In this document: positions 30,801 through 41,400 of the stretch, in pieces | Layout: every line of letters begins with the position of its first letter | Position numbering within the stretch: position 1 is the stretch's first letter | Assembly: GCF_014107495.1 (NCBI RefSeq) | Contig: NZ_CP041969.1 | Span: forward strand, 4,327,501 to 4,391,500 | Source of the DNA: Cohnella cholangitidis | Lineage (GTDB): Bacteria; Bacillota; Bacilli; Paenibacillales; Paenibacillaceae | Reading direction: 5' to 3' | DNA: 64,000 nucleotides | Notes under the pieces: model-generated | The model's input: the letters and a program-made list of their open reading frames with translations, nothing else | Told to the model about the DNA's origin: nothing | Databases searched by the model: none | Translations under genes and position numbers: made by a program

Positions 30801-31400
30801 ACGGGCGTAACCGGAACGAGTTACGCGGATACGGGATTGACGAACGGAACGACGTATTATTACGTCGTGAGCGCCGTTAACGCGGCGGGCGAGAGCGCGA
30901 ACTCGGCGCAAGCAAGCGCGACTCCGCAAAATGTCGGCGGCGGCAGCCTGGTGGCGCAGTATAAGGTCAACAATGCTAACCCGACCGACAATCAGATCAT
31001 GGCGCAGTTTAACATTAAGAACAACGGTTCTTCGGCCGTAAGTTTAAGTACGCTCAAGCTTCGGTACTACTTCACCAAAGACAGCGCGAACGCTTCGCTC
31101 AGCTTTTGGTCCGATTGGGCTCAGATCGGAAACGGCAACGTGAGCGGCGCGTTCGTAACGATGGCTGCACCGACGACGGGAGCCGATACGTATTTGGAAA
31201 TTTCTTTCTCCGCCGGCGCAGGCTCGATCGCGGCGAATGGGCAGAGCGGAGAAATCCAGGCTAGATTCGCCAAGAACGATTGGTCGAATTTCAACGAGGC
31301 GGGGGACTACTCCTACGACGGCACGAAAACCGCATTCGTCGATTGGAGCAAAGTGACTCTCTACCAGAACGGAACATTGGTATGGGGAACCGAGCCTTAA
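27875..31400 (+). CDS. GH48 cellobiohydrolase with three FN3 and CBM3, frameshift
   Basis: About 1174 aa when repaired. A signal peptide (ending near KEASAA) precedes a full GH48 domain (to about residue 740) with the conserved HSIETLISEAPDYGHMSTSE active-site region and AWGGGLGSGGNWAWRIGSSH. Three FN3 modules and a CBM3 (ending LVWGTEP) follow. GH48 enzymes release cellobiose from reducing ends and are the key processive partner of GH9 enzymes, which fits the gene order. One extra G in GGGG at 30553-30556 breaks FN3 no. 2; the tandem copy 280 bp downstream has GGG. A GGAGG site precedes the ATG. Confidence 0.93.
30371..30927 (+). repeat. tandem FN3 duplication in the GH48 gene, 279-bp unit
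   Basis: Units 30371-30650 and 30651-30927 are identical on reading except for the extra G at about 30553. The unit is 93 codons, one FN3 module with its linker. Identity at the DNA level means a recent duplication or ongoing gene conversion. Confidence 0.85.
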
Positions 31401-31454
31401 CAGGAGCTCTATGAACGGAGATAAGGCCAAGGATCTCAACCGCCATTAATCGTT

Positions 31455-31497
31455 AAAGCCTTCAACTCCGCTATCGTGTAACGGAGTTGGAGGCTTT
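31455..31497 (+). terminator. terminator of the cellulase cluster
   Basis: AAAGCCTTCAACTCCG pairs with CGGAGTTGGAGGCTTT (one mismatch) around an 11-nt loop; the stem ends in its own T residues. Confidence 0.8.
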
Positions 31498-31596
31498 CAC
31501 GTATTCGGCGGAAATTCGCGGGGATGGCACGGAAAGAAGTCATTAAAGTGCTAAGTCGGTCACCCCGGTAGATAGTTCGATTCCGCCCTCTTCTAA

Positions 31597-31757
31597 TATA
31601 ATGGATTTGAGGTCTGCCTTAATCCACTGCTTTAATGGCTGGACCCGCGAAAGGAGGGCGATAGGCAACTAGCGGAACCTTAGATAAACGAAGCGAGCGA
31701 AACACCGACTAATCACATCCGTTTCTGATTGGGACGGTTACGGAGAAGGAGGGAATG
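31597..31757 (+). promoter_or_regulatory. -10 box and structured leader of the AraC-type gene
   Basis: TATAAT at 31597 has no good -35 box. About 150 nt of leader follow, containing a possible stem GGTCTGCC with GGCTGGACC. GCCCTC at 31585, upstream of the -10, can also pair with GAGGGC at 31654. I recognise no known riboswitch class. The stretch 31498-31596 holds nothing else. Confidence 0.3.
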
Positions 31758-32492
31758 ATGGAGTTTGCAGGATCGGAGAGCAGTTGGATATTGCCCATTC
31801 GGATTTCGATAAGAAGATGGCATATTCCCTTACCCGATCGTGATCGCAACCTACTGGAATATGCTCTATGCAATGCGTCCGACGAACTGATCAGGTACCC
31901 GTTATCGGGGGCGACGATGCGCGTCCGGCACGGGACGGCGGTTTTCCTATTCGGCTTGCCTACCTCCAATCCGTTGATAACCGGATTGGAGCATCGCTGC
32001 AGGCAATTGCAGAAGGTTGCCAAAACCTACTTGTACGCGGATGTAGAGATTGAGATCGGACAAACGGTGCCTATGCGGGAAGTTGCTCCGGATAAGTCGG
32101 ACGAGTCTTTGGCGGAACAGGGACCCGAACGGGAGCGAATGTTGCTTTTGAGGCAAGCCCGTCGCTCCGACGATGCCTCTTTGCGCCAAATCTTAGACTA
32201 TATCGAGGATCATTTGCAAGAGCAATTGACCAGAGAAGATATCGCTCAATTCGTACATTTCCATCCTTCGTATCTCTCGCGGTTTTTTCGCAAGAAAACC
32301 GGGTGGTCGCTCTCAGAGTACATCGTTCGTCAACGAATCGAGCACGCGAAGCTGATGCTTGCGCAATCGGATCTTCGTATCGGCCATATCATGAACCAAC
32401 TAGGTTACGACAATCTATCCCATTTTACCCGCACCTTCAAGAAAATGACGGGATATACCCCTCTGCAATACCGCAACAAAAAGATTCATTAG
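31758..32492 (+). CDS. AraC family transcriptional regulator
   Basis: About 244 aa. The N-terminal half (residues 1-140) is not a recognised sensor domain; the C-terminal 100 residues form an AraC/XylS domain (LTREDIAQFVHFHPSYLSRF and the second helix pair RIGHIMNQLGYDNLSHFTRT, ending TPLQYRNKK). Two ATG codons adjoin at 31755 and 31758; the latter is better spaced from AAGGAGGG. It is alone, with a long leader upstream and a shared terminator downstream. It could regulate the cellulase cluster upstream, but the sequence does not show that. Confidence 0.88.
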   Translation: MEFAGSESSWILPIRISIRRWHIPLPDRDRNLLEYALCNASDELIRYPLSGATMRVRHGTAVFLFGLPTSNPLITGLEHRCRQLQKVAKTYLYADVEIEIGQTVPMREVAPDKSDESLAEQGPERERMLLLRQARRSDDASLRQILDYIEDHLQEQLTREDIAQFVHFHPSYLSRFFRKKTGWSLSEYIVRQRIEHAKLMLAQSDLRIGHIMNQLGYDNLSHFTRTFKKMTGYTPLQYRNKKIH

Positions 32493-32498
32493 AAGCAA

Positions 32499-32540
32499 AA
32501 GAAGCACCGCTTCCACGTTAAGTGGACGACGGTGCTTCTT
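32499..32540. terminator. bidirectional terminator
   Basis: AAGAAGCACCG and CGGTGCTTCTT flank an inner CCAC/GTGG stem. It lies between two convergent genes and has A/T runs on both sides. Confidence 0.85.
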
Positions 32541-32557
32541 TAAGTATGATCCAATGG

Positions 32558-33672
32558 TTATTCCATCAAGGCTAGAACGGCTTCCGAGCACTTGGCGGGG
32601 TGATATTCCGCGTTGCGCAGAGCGAGCAGCGTATCGCGGTGCTGGTAGGCCGCGTAAGGTTCCTGGATGAGGCGGAACCAGCGGTCGATCGTCTCGTTCG
32701 ACTTCATCAGTTCTCCGAAGCCGTGGGTGACGAAGTATTCGGCATTCTCTTCTTCTTGACCGGGAATCGGCTCGTAGAACAGCATCGGAATTCCTTTGGC
32801 CATCCCTTCCGTGCAGGTCATTCCGCCCGGTTTGGTGACAAGCAGATCGGAGACGTCCATGAGCTTGCTGATTTCCTTCGTATAGCCGATGACATGGATG
32901 TTCGGATGCTGGAAGCGCGCGTCGGAGAGCAGCTTATCTTTGGCTTTCTCGTTGTTCCCCATGCAGAGGATGAGCTGAATCCGATCCGCGTAAGCCGCCA
33001 TGTACTCTACTAACTCTTCGCCGTATAAAAGACCCCAACCGCCGCCCATAATGAGGACGGTGGGCATATCTTTGAGTTGAAACTGGGCTAGAATTTCGGC
33101 CCTGTCGTGCGGATGCCAGAAGTTCGGGTGGACGGGGATCCCGGTCACCTCGATGGAAGTAGGCGGAACGCGCGCGCGATCAATTTATTCCGGACGGCAG
33201 GCGTACTGACCAAATAGGTGTTCACTTCGGGGTTCGTCCACGTCGCATGGGCATCGTAATCGGTTATAAGCGTATACAAAGGAACATCCAAGCCTAGCCT
33301 TTTTAATCGGCTTACGACGGCGTTAGGAATAGGATGGGTGCAGACGATGGAATCCGGCTTCAGTTGCCGGACGACATCCGATACTTGATTGTAGAATAAC
33401 CGGTGCAACGCGAACTGCGTCATTCGGTTTAAGGATTTATGATAGCCGCTTCGGTACATTCTACCGACCAGCTTAGGCTGTTTGCTTACGGTTTTACGGT
33501 AGGCGGACAAGATCAAGGGGCCTATAATAGGATTAAGAAAGGTGCCCAACTCAATGACGCGCGTCTGAATTCGCGGCGATAACTGGCGTAATCCGACTGC
33601 GAGGGCATAAGCGGCTTGGGTATGTCCTGTACCGAAACCTTCGGAAAGCAGCAGAACTCGTTTTTTACGCAT
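32558..33672 (-). CDS. diacylglycerol-type glycosyltransferase (UgtP/MGDG synthase family), frameshift
   Basis: About 371 aa when repaired. The N-terminal half is MGDG-synthase-like (LLLSEGFGTGHTQAAYAL, then PDSIVCTHPIP and TLITDYDAHATW), and the C-terminal half is a GT28 domain with MGGGWGLLYGEEL and the sugar-nucleotide site LLVTKPGGMTCTEGMAKGIP. Family members transfer glucose or galactose from UDP-sugars to diacylglycerol, supplying glycolipids and lipoteichoic acid anchors. The frame breaks in CGCGCGCG near 33171-33178; adding one base restores IARGVPPTSIEVTGIPV. ATG 33672 has a GGAGG site. Divergent from kapB. Confidence 0.85.
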
Positions 33673-33775
33673 AAGAAATAATCCTCCACTTTTCCTACTT
33701 CCATATTACGCTGAAGCGGGATTTGGAACAAGTGGTACAATGAGAAGAATCATGTTGAAGGAGGAATCGGCGCGA

Positions 33776-34156
33776 ATGAGCGAACTTAACGCGGTGCCGG
33801 AAATTGTAAGAATAAACTATAAGACAGGGGAATATGTCGGAGAAGCTATCGACCGAGATGAACGGAGAGCCTTGGTTAAGGTGCTTGCCGTACTGCAGCA
33901 TCCAACGCAAGGGGACCTGCACAGTTCCTATGATCCGGATGCGGTTATGTTCCATGAACGCAAAGCTCTTTCTTATACGGAGAAGGTGTGGGTACCTATA
34001 CAGACCGTTCAGCCTTACAAGGGAGCGATACCCGATTACCGGGAGTCGTTGCGCACGGCTTACGGCAACGAACGAGAGCGAATCGATCGCTTAAAGCGAT
34101 GGTCTGAGCTCTGTTTAGAGAAGCTGGAAAGCTTGCGGAAAGATTACGGTATGTAA
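33776..34156 (+). CDS. kapB: kinase-associated protein KapB
   Basis: 127 aa from ATG 33776, close to the 128 aa of Bacillus subtilis KapB. Family hallmarks are NYKTGEYVGEAI, the central HPTQGDLHSSYDP, MFHERKALSYTEK and IPDYRESLRTAY. In B. subtilis KapB supports activation of sporulation kinase KinB and so the Spo0A phosphorelay. Upstream in-frame ATGs (33740, 33755) lack a ribosome site, whereas AGGAGG stands 10-11 bp before 33776. No lipobox is present in this start form. A terminator follows. Confidence 0.85.
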   Translation: MSELNAVPEIVRINYKTGEYVGEAIDRDERRALVKVLAVLQHPTQGDLHSSYDPDAVMFHERKALSYTEKVWVPIQTVQPYKGAIPDYRESLRTAYGNERERIDRLKRWSELCLEKLESLRKDYGM

Positions 34157-34193
34157 AGCTACAACTAAAGTAACGAAAATACTGCGGTATTCG

Positions 34194-34233
34194 ACCGCAT
34201 CTTAGTCCAATGGACCTAAGATGCGGTTATTTT
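34194..34233 (+). terminator. terminator after kapB
   Basis: ACCGCATCTTAG and CTAAGATGCGGT form a perfect 12-bp stem, followed by TATTTTGTG. Confidence 0.9.
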
Positions 34234-34343
34234 GTGTCGATCTGAGCAGTTTTTTCGGTTTCCATCTTCAGGAATCTGCTCCCGAAGCCGTTATATAAGT
34301 AGAGTGTTCAAAAGAATATTGCCCATGGAGGATCCGCTTAAAA

Positions 34344-36614
34344 ATGAAAATGTGGAGTAAAACAGCGAAACATCAAGCACAGTCGTCCCGTCCAAGCAAC
34401 ATTTATAATCGCATTCTCTCGATGGTGTTGGTAGTTTCCTTAATGGTCGGCGCGTTCGGCGCGGTCGCTTCCGCGGCGGACGAAACGGTAAATTCCGTTT
34501 ATATTACCCCTGAAACGCAAACCGAAAAGTTATATGTAGACGATAATTCCATTGCCTTAAATGCTTACGCGAACATTTCCGGAATATCCGCGGCCAGGAA
34601 CGTAACGGAAGACGCGACATGGTCTTCCACTTCTTCATCGGTTAAGGTCGTTAAAGGCGTCGTCACCGCGACTGGCGCCGTTTCGTCGGCGACGATTACC
34701 GCGAAATACAAAGAAAAGTCGGATACGTTCTACGTAACCGCCGAATATGCATACGACGAAGTGAAATTGAAAATTTCCTCGGCCGACGCTTCGGACAAGA
34801 TGGACGTCAATATGGGATCGGATTTGGTATTCGCGGCAAGCGGGATCAAGACCGGCGTTGACGAGAACATTACGACGGTTTCCTCAACCCAATGGACGAC
34901 GTCCAATTCCTCGGTGGCGACGGTTACCGCGGGAACGGTGAAATTGCTAGGTACGGGAACGGCTACAATCACGGTCAAGAGCAAAGGAAAATCGGATTCG
35001 ATCGTCCTTACGGTTAAGACGCCTTACAAAGAGATTGATATCAGGGATAAAGATTTAAAAGCGCTTCCTAACGGCCCGATCGAAATGTACGTCGGGGATG
35101 AGGATAAGAGCCTGACTGCCGTTCCGACATACATAGACGGAGCATCGGGTTCGGGAAATATCACGGATGACGCGACTTGGACGAGCTCCAGCGCATCCAT
35201 CGTCAAAGTAAGCGACAAGGGCGTATTGACGGCGGTCGGATCGGGCAGCGCCGTTATCACAGCCAAGCGCTTTGGCGTATCGGATTCCGTTACCGTCATC
35301 ATCAGAACGGAATACGAAGCGCTTAAAGTGACTCCCGAAAAGGCGATCAACGTAACGTTATACGGCGCGAAAGTCGAACTAACGGCAACGGCGAGCAGCG
35401 GGAAAGAACCGAACAAGCCGGTTACGAGCTTAGCCGAGTGGAAAATCGCGGATGCCGACCAGTTGGTTGCCGTGATCGAGAAAGTCGGCGATAAAGTATA
35501 CGCCGTGCCGAAAGGCACGGGAACGGCGCAAATCACCGTCTCCTACTTGGGATTAACGAAAACCATTTCGATTACGGTATCGCCAACGATCACGACAGTC
35601 GAGATCGAGAAGGATTCGCTCGACGTATTCGTAGACGACAACGCTACGCTTCCGACTGTCAAAGGCAAGACGGTCGCGGGAGATTTGAAAGATATCGGCA
35701 AATTCGTGGAATGGACTTCAAGCGATAACGAAATCGTCTCGATCGAAGATGGCAAATTCAAAGCGTTAAAGCCGGGTACCGTTACGTTAACGGCCACTTT
35801 GGAAGGAGCATCCGATTCGGATGACATTACGGATACGATTATCGTTAACGTTAACAAGAAAATTCTGACTTTGATTCCGTCAGAGGAAACGATAAGTATC
35901 GTTATCGGCAGAGAAACGGACCTTCCGCAAGTTCAGCTCATCTACGAAGATGGTACGGAAGCTCCGATCTCGGATAAAATCACCTGGAAATCCTCGACTC
36001 CTAAGCTGTTGGTCACTTCGACCAAGCTAAAAGGGCTTCTGGCAACGACGGCGACTTTGACGGGAACCTATTTGAATCAAACCGTTAAAATCAAAGTGAC
36101 GGTCGAAGAGGAGTTTACCTCTTTCGCCATCGAACCTAAGAAAATAAGCACGACGTTAAAAAGATCGCAAACGATCAAAGTAACCGGAACGACGAAGAGC
36201 GGCAAAAAAGTAAACCTCGGTTCGCGGATCGACTGGCATGCGTCTTCGGATGAGCATGTTGCGATCAAAGGCGCTTCCGTTAAAGGCTTGGAGGAAGGCA
36301 ACGGTACGCTGAAGGCTACGGTTCAAGGGAAAAGCTTGGAGATTCCTTACACCGTAACCGCTAAGCTGACAAAGCTCTCTGCTTCGAATACTTCCTACAA
36401 AGCCGTAATCGGAGATCAAATCAACGTTGAATTGACGGCTCTCTACGAGAACGGCAAATCCGCCAACGTGACTTCCCAAGCGGTATGGACATCGTCCAAG
36501 TCCGCGGTAGCGACCGTCGCCGACGGTAGAATATCGGTTAAAGGGAAAGGCAGCGCGTCGATCAAAGCGGTATTCGGCGGTAAAACGGTTACGATTCGCG
36601 TCTCGGCTAAGTAG
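34344..36614 (+). CDS. secreted protein made of bacterial Ig-like (Big2) repeats
   Basis: A 756-aa protein with a long N-terminal signal sequence (hydrophobic core MVLVVSLMVGAFGAVASAA) and about seven or eight repeats of roughly 90 residues. Each has the Big2 pattern: a YVDDNSIALNAYA-like strand, ATWSSTSSSV and a closing ATVTAG.VKLLGTGTATITV-type hairpin. No enzyme domain, sortase signal or SLH motif is present. Such proteins are usually surface adhesins or matrix proteins. The small yjfB gene follows after 15 bp and is likely cotranscribed. Start by AGGATCC-type weak site; ATG 34344 and 34350 are both possible. Confidence 0.8.
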   Translation: MKMWSKTAKHQAQSSRPSNIYNRILSMVLVVSLMVGAFGAVASAADETVNSVYITPETQTEKLYVDDNSIALNAYANISGISAARNVTEDATWSSTSSSVKVVKGVVTATGAVSSATITAKYKEKSDTFYVTAEYAYDEVKLKISSADASDKMDVNMGSDLVFAASGIKTGVDENITTVSSTQWTTSNSSVATVTAGTVKLLGTGTATITVKSKGKSDSIVLTVKTPYKEIDIRDKDLKALPNGPIEMYVGDEDKSLTAVPTYIDGASGSGNITDDATWTSSSASIVKVSDKGVLTAVGSGSAVITAKRFGVSDSVTVIIRTEYEALKVTPEKAINVTLYGAKVELTATASSGKEPNKPVTSLAEWKIADADQLVAVIEKVGDKVYAVPKGTGTAQITVSYLGLTKTISITVSPTITTVEIEKDSLDVFVDDNATLPTVKGKTVAGDLKDIGKFVEWTSSDNEIVSIEDGKFKALKPGTVTLTATLEGASDSDDITDTIIVNVNKKILTLIPSEETISIVIGRETDLPQVQLIYEDGTEAPISDKITWKSSTPKLLVTSTKLKGLLATTATLTGTYLNQTVKIKVTVEEEFTSFAIEPKKISTTLKRSQTIKVTGTTKSGKKVNLGSRIDWHASSDEHVAIKGASVKGLEEGNGTLKATVQGKSLEIPYTVTAKLTKLSASNTSYKAVIGDQINVELTALYENGKSANVTSQAVWTSSKSAVATVADGRISVKGKGSASIKAVFGGKTVTIRVSAK

Positions 36615-36629
36615 AAGGGAGATGGAATC

Positions 36630-36818
36630 ATGAGCAGCATTAGCAGCGTAGCCAATGGAATTAGCTCGGCATCTAGCGGAGCGCTCAAGCAGCAAGTAGG
36701 AATCGCGGTACTTGCCAAATCCCTTGACGTAACGGAACAGCAAGGCCGACAGTTAGTTCAATTAATGGAACAAAGCGTGCACCCGCACTTGGGCAAAAAT
36801 CTAGATATTAAAGTGTAA
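36630..36818 (+). CDS. yjfB: YjfB-like putative motility protein
   Basis: A 62-aa protein matching the YjfB family of Bacillota: an N-terminal Ser/Ala-rich stretch, then QQVGIAVLAKSLDVTEQQGR and a C-terminal VHPHLGKNLDIKV. The family is linked to motility by context, but its role is unknown. GAAGGGAGA precedes the ATG. A very strong terminator follows. Confidence 0.8.
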   Translation: MSSISSVANGISSASSGALKQQVGIAVLAKSLDVTEQQGRQLVQLMEQSVHPHLGKNLDIKV

Positions 36819-36827
36819 AACACATAA

Positions 36828-36868
36828 TAGTAAGGGCTCCCGTCGAAATGCGACGGGAGCCCTTACTA
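36828..36868. terminator. 18-bp perfect bidirectional terminator
   Basis: TAGTAAGGGCTCCCGTCG pairs perfectly with CGACGGGAGCCCTTACTA. It separates the plus-strand yjfB from the minus-strand esterase gene. Confidence 0.92.
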
Positions 36869-36899
36869 TTTGTTTGATTTGGGTATGCTAACCCTATGT

Positions 36900-38180
36900 T
36901 TAGAAATTGATAAAGGCTGTCATAAGTTTCTTGCGGAAGACGACTTGATAATCCAAGCCTTCGCTGATGACGGCTAGCGGTACATAAGTTTTCTGGATTT
37001 TGCCCGCTTGCTGGAAGTAGGCAGGCGTATTTAACGGTTGGGCGACTCCGTTTACGATTACGGATTTGGCCCCGATCGTAATAACGACTTTACGTCCGTC
37101 CTTGGAGAACACGGCGGTTTTCGTCTTTTGCATCCATTTCAAATTGGCATGAACGGCATCGGCTACGTCCCGTAAGGCAAGGAATGTGGTGTTGTCGACG
37201 GTCACGGGTTTGCCGGGAAGCTCTTTGCCGTTTATGACGACCGAAAGCGGAACATCGGCTGCCCTTGGAGCGGGTTTCAGATATTGTTTCCAGATAACAT
37301 CGGCAAAGGTTTGCGCGATAGCTTCATAACCGGCTTGCTTAGGGTGGGTATCTAATCCGTCAAAAACGTTAAAGTAAGTATAAGGACCTTCATTGTCGAA
37401 GAACTTGTCGGAGACATGGGCGATCCGCAGCGAAATTCCTCTCTGGTTAAGCTTATCCGCGATGCTGTCCAAACCATCCGCCAGCTTATTGACGGCGTCC
37501 TTCAAAGGTTCATAGAGCTCATGTTTCTTCCATAGCGGCAAATATTGATCGGCTAGCACGACTTGGGCGTTCGGCGCTAATTCGTGCAAAACAGTCATCA
37601 TTTTATCTAAATCTTCTGTATATTTATTCATTGTTTTATCGAAGCTGTCCTGTATAATTTGTCGTGCGGATTCTATAGGTTTACTCTGCGTATCCTTAAT
37701 AAGGGAACCGAAATCGTTGCCTCCGATGGTCAATACGACAAGATTCGCCTTGGCGAGATCGGCGGCTAACTCAGGGGTTCTATCGGCTACGGCATCTGCC
37801 AGCCGGGCTACGCGGGTGTCGTATGAGGAGAAATCCTGCAAGTCCTTGGAGCTCAGCCTTTGATTATCCTTAGCGCCTTGAAGCAATCGGCTTAACCCGG
37901 GGGTCGTTAACCCCAAGATGGCGTAGTTGCTTAGCTCGGAACGTCCGTGAAACAAGGCTTGCTCGTACAGCCGGTCGACGTATCCGTAAGGAGCCGCGGT
38001 CTGATTCACGATTTCCGGCAAAGGCTCGAAGCCGGCGCTGATCGAGTCACCGAGAGCGACTATTCTATACGTTTCTTTAGGGGTAGCGGTGTTGTCGGCG
38101 GCAGACGCCGAAGAGATTGCCGTAAAAGCGAGCGAAGCGGTTAAGAGAGCGGTAAATAATTTGCGCGATCTGATTGTCAT
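36900..38180 (-). CDS. secreted SGNH/GDSL esterase with copper-amine-oxidase-like stalk domain
   Basis: 426 aa from ATG 38180 (AGGAGG upstream). A signal peptide (ending ISSASA) is followed by an SGNH hydrolase domain: block I VALGDSISAG (nucleophile Ser), the Gly in ILGLTTPG, block III TIGGNDFG and block V near DGLDTHPKQAG (Asp and His). The last about 110 residues form a CuAO N1-like domain (PGKPVTVDNTTFLALRDVAD, PLAVISEGL), a wall-associated module frequent in Paenibacillus. It is probably a secreted esterase or lipase; substrate unknown. It is divergent from gltB. Confidence 0.85.
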   Translation of the reverse strand: MTIRSRKLFTALLTASLAFTAISSASAADNTATPKETYRIVALGDSISAGFEPLPEIVNQTAAPYGYVDRLYEQALFHGRSELSNYAILGLTTPGLSRLLQGAKDNQRLSSKDLQDFSSYDTRVARLADAVADRTPELAADLAKANLVVLTIGGNDFGSLIKDTQSKPIESARQIIQDSFDKTMNKYTEDLDKMMTVLHELAPNAQVVLADQYLPLWKKHELYEPLKDAVNKLADGLDSIADKLNQRGISLRIAHVSDKFFDNEGPYTYFNVFDGLDTHPKQAGYEAIAQTFADVIWKQYLKPAPRAADVPLSVVINGKELPGKPVTVDNTTFLALRDVADAVHANLKWMQKTKTAVFSKDGRKVVITIGAKSVIVNGVAQPLNTPAYFQQAGKIQKTYVPLAVISEGLDYQVVFRKKLMTAFINF

Positions 38181-38261
38181 GGGCGACAGATTCCTCCTTA
38201 AATCATCGTAAATCGTCATAAGCGTCTAACAAATGCTTATCGACATCATAAAAATATTAAA

Positions 38262-38291
38262 TTGTCATTCTTTTCGCGGCGGTGTTAAAAT
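38262..38291 (+). promoter_or_regulatory. promoter of gltB
   Basis: TTGTCA at 38262 and TAAAAT at 38286 are 18 bp apart. A small palindrome ATTCAATGAAT lies just downstream. About 170 nt of leader precede gltB; no riboswitch or T-box is recognised in it. Confidence 0.55.
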
Positions 38292-38467
38292 AATATATCA
38301 TTCAATGAATAATTATGAATAATCGCCGCGACTTGTCCACGAACACTTTTCTAAATCCTCCGTCTTCCGTAGCTTCCCTCCAATACTTTTATTCTAGGGC
38401 ATATGGAAGGGGATTTGAAGCCGTCAATGCTCATTTTCCTAAACTGCGAACAGAAAGGTTGATAGAT

Positions 38468-41400
38468 ATGATAGAAATGCGTAAAGGTCTGCCTGTCAAA
38501 CAGGGGATGTACGACCCGCAGTTCGAGAAAGACGCATGCGGTATGGGATTCGTCGCGCACATCAAAGGCAAGAAATCGCATGAAATCGTTGAACAAGCGC
38601 TGACGCTGCTATTCAATATGGAGCATCGCGGAGGCCAAGGCAGCGAGCCTAGCACGGGGGACGGCGCGGGCATTTTGTTGCAGATCCCTCATCGTTTCTT
38701 CCAAGCGGAAACGACGAAGCTTGGCTTCACGTTGCCTGAACCGGGCGAATATGCCGTCGGAATGGTGTTCCTTCCGCAAGAGGATGACGTTCGCCGCAAC
38801 CATGAGGAGATCTTCGAAGCGATTGTCGCCGAAGAAGGTCAACGGCTGCTAGGCTGGCGTACGGTTCCGACGAACGACGAGTCCTTGGGCGAATCTTCGA
38901 AGAAGGTAAAGCCGTTCGTTCGTCAAGCGTTCATTGCACGCTCGGCTGCGTTGACAAGCGATCTGGCGTTCGAGCGCAAGCTGTACGTCATTCGCAAACG
39001 CGCGGAGAAAGCGATTCGTTTCTCCGGCATCGAGGGCGCGGACATGTTCTATTTCCCGAGCTTCTCCAGCAAAAAAATCGTTTATAAAGGGATGCTTACT
39101 ACCGAGCAGGTAGGTCTGTTCTATCCCGAGTTGCATCACCCGGACCTGGAAACGGCGATGGCTCTCGTCCACTCCCGTTTCAGCACGAATACTTTCCCAA
39201 GCTGGGAGAGGGCGCATCCGTTCAACTATTTGATCCACAACGGCGAGATCAACACGCTGCGCGGCAACGTGAACTGGATGCATGCTCGCCAAACCCTGTT
39301 CAATACGGAGTTGTTCGGAGACGATCTGGAGAAGATCAAACCGGTTATCGCGCCGGACGGTTCCGATACGGCTATGTTCGACAATACGTTCGAGTTCATG
39401 TACCTATCGGGACGTTCCATGGCTCACTGCGCCATGATGATGGTTCCGGAACTTGGCAGAACGACGAGCTTATGGACGAAGAAAAAAGAGCGTTCTACGA
39501 GTATCATGCTTGCTTGATGGAACCATGGGACGGACCTGCGGCCGTAGGCTTTACGGACGGCGTCCAGATCGGCGCGGTTCTTGACCGGAACGGCTTACGC
39601 CCTGCACGTTACTACGTGACGAAGGACGATTTGATCATTCTGGCTTCCGAAGCCGGCGTCGTCGAAATTCCGCAAGAGGATATCGTCCTCAAGGACAGAC
39701 TTCGTCCTGGACGTATTTTGCTAGTCGACACTAAGGAAGGACGGATCATCTCCGATGAAGAAGTGAAACGTTCGATCGTAACGGAGCACCCTTACCGGGA
39801 GTGGCTGGACGACCACTTGGTCGATCTCGAAGATTTGCCTGACGCGCCCGAGCTGCCCGAACCGGATCATGATACGGTCCAACTTCGCCAGCAAGCTTTC
39901 GGCTATTCGTTCGAGGACATTCGCAAAGTCATGGAGCCTATGGCGCTTACCGGCGTCGAGCCGTTGGCGTCGATGGGGTATGATTCCCCATTGGCCGTGT
40001 TATCCGAGAAGCCTCAACGTTTGTTCAACTATTTCAAACAATTGTTCGCGCAAGTAACGAATCCGCCGATCGACGCGATCCGCGAGGAAATCGTAACTTC
40101 GACTTATACGACGGTCGGTCCGGAGCGGAACCTGCTCGATCCCGAACCGGAAAGCTGCCGCCACATCCGTCTATATACGCCATTCCTTTCGAACGAAGAG
40201 TTCGCGAAGCTGCGGCACGTTCACCGTCCCGGCTTCAAGTCGATCACTTTGCCGATTTTCTTCTCGGTCCAAGACGGAGAGCAAGGCTTGCGCGATGCGC
40301 TTAAGCTGTTATGCGAAGCCGCTGACCGATTGATTTCCAAAGGCCACAACATTCTGATTCTGTCCGACAAAGGCATCGATGCCGACAATGCGGCGATTCC
40401 ATCCTTGCTCGCGGTATCGACGTTGCACCATCACCTGATACGACAAGGAACGCGTACGAAAGTAAGCATTCTGCTTGAATCCGGCGAGCCGCGGGAAGTT
40501 CATCATTTCGCGTTGTTGCTCGGATACGGGGTCAGCGCGGTTAATCCTTACCTTGCGTTCGAGACGCTCGACGACTTGATCCGTCAAGGCATGATGCGCA
40601 ATATTTCGCACGAGAAGGCAGTCAAGAACTTCATTAAAGCCGCAACCAAAGGCGTCGTGAAGGTACTGTCCAAGATGGGGATCTCCACGATCCAATCTTA
40701 TCGCGGGGCGCAAATCTTCGAAGCGGTCGGCTTGAATTCGGAAGTTATCGAGCAATATTTCACGGGAACCGCATCCCGGATCGAAGGCGTAGGCTTCGAT
40801 GTGATTACGCGAGAGACGCTTGCGGCTCACCTTCGCGCGTTCACCACTCAAGGAGGAGCGGAACGCGAGCTTGATTCCGGAGGCGACTACCAGTGGCGCA
40901 AAGGCGGGGAAGATCACCTGTTCAACCCGCAAACGATTCATACGCTTCAAATGGCTACTCGTACGGGCAACTACGATACGTATAAAAAATATTCGGCGCT
41001 CGTTCAAGGCGAATACGATCAGGTTCGCACGTTGCGTTCGCTTCTGCAGTTTAACTTCGATCAGCCGCCCGTGCCGCTCGAAGAAGTGGAACCGATCGAG
41101 TCGATCTTCAAGAGATTCAAAACCGGCGCGATGTCGTTCGGTTCGATCAGCAAAGAAGCTCACGAATCGCTTGCGATCGCCATGAACCGGATCGGCGGGA
41201 AGTCCAACTCCGGTGAAGGAGGAGAGGATCCGGCTCGCTACACGCCGGACAGTAACGGCGATTCGCGCCGCAGCGCGATCAAACAAGTCGCGTCGGGCCG
41301 TTTCGGCGTAACGAGCTACTATCTCTCCAATGCGGAAGAGATTCAGATCAAGATGGCCCAAGGAGCTAAGCCGGGAGAAGGCGGACAGCTCATGGGACGC

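Noticed and set aside
38298..38467. T-box or glutamine riboswitch in the gltB leader
   Set aside because: No specifier/antiterminator elements or glnA-motif core could be found by eye.
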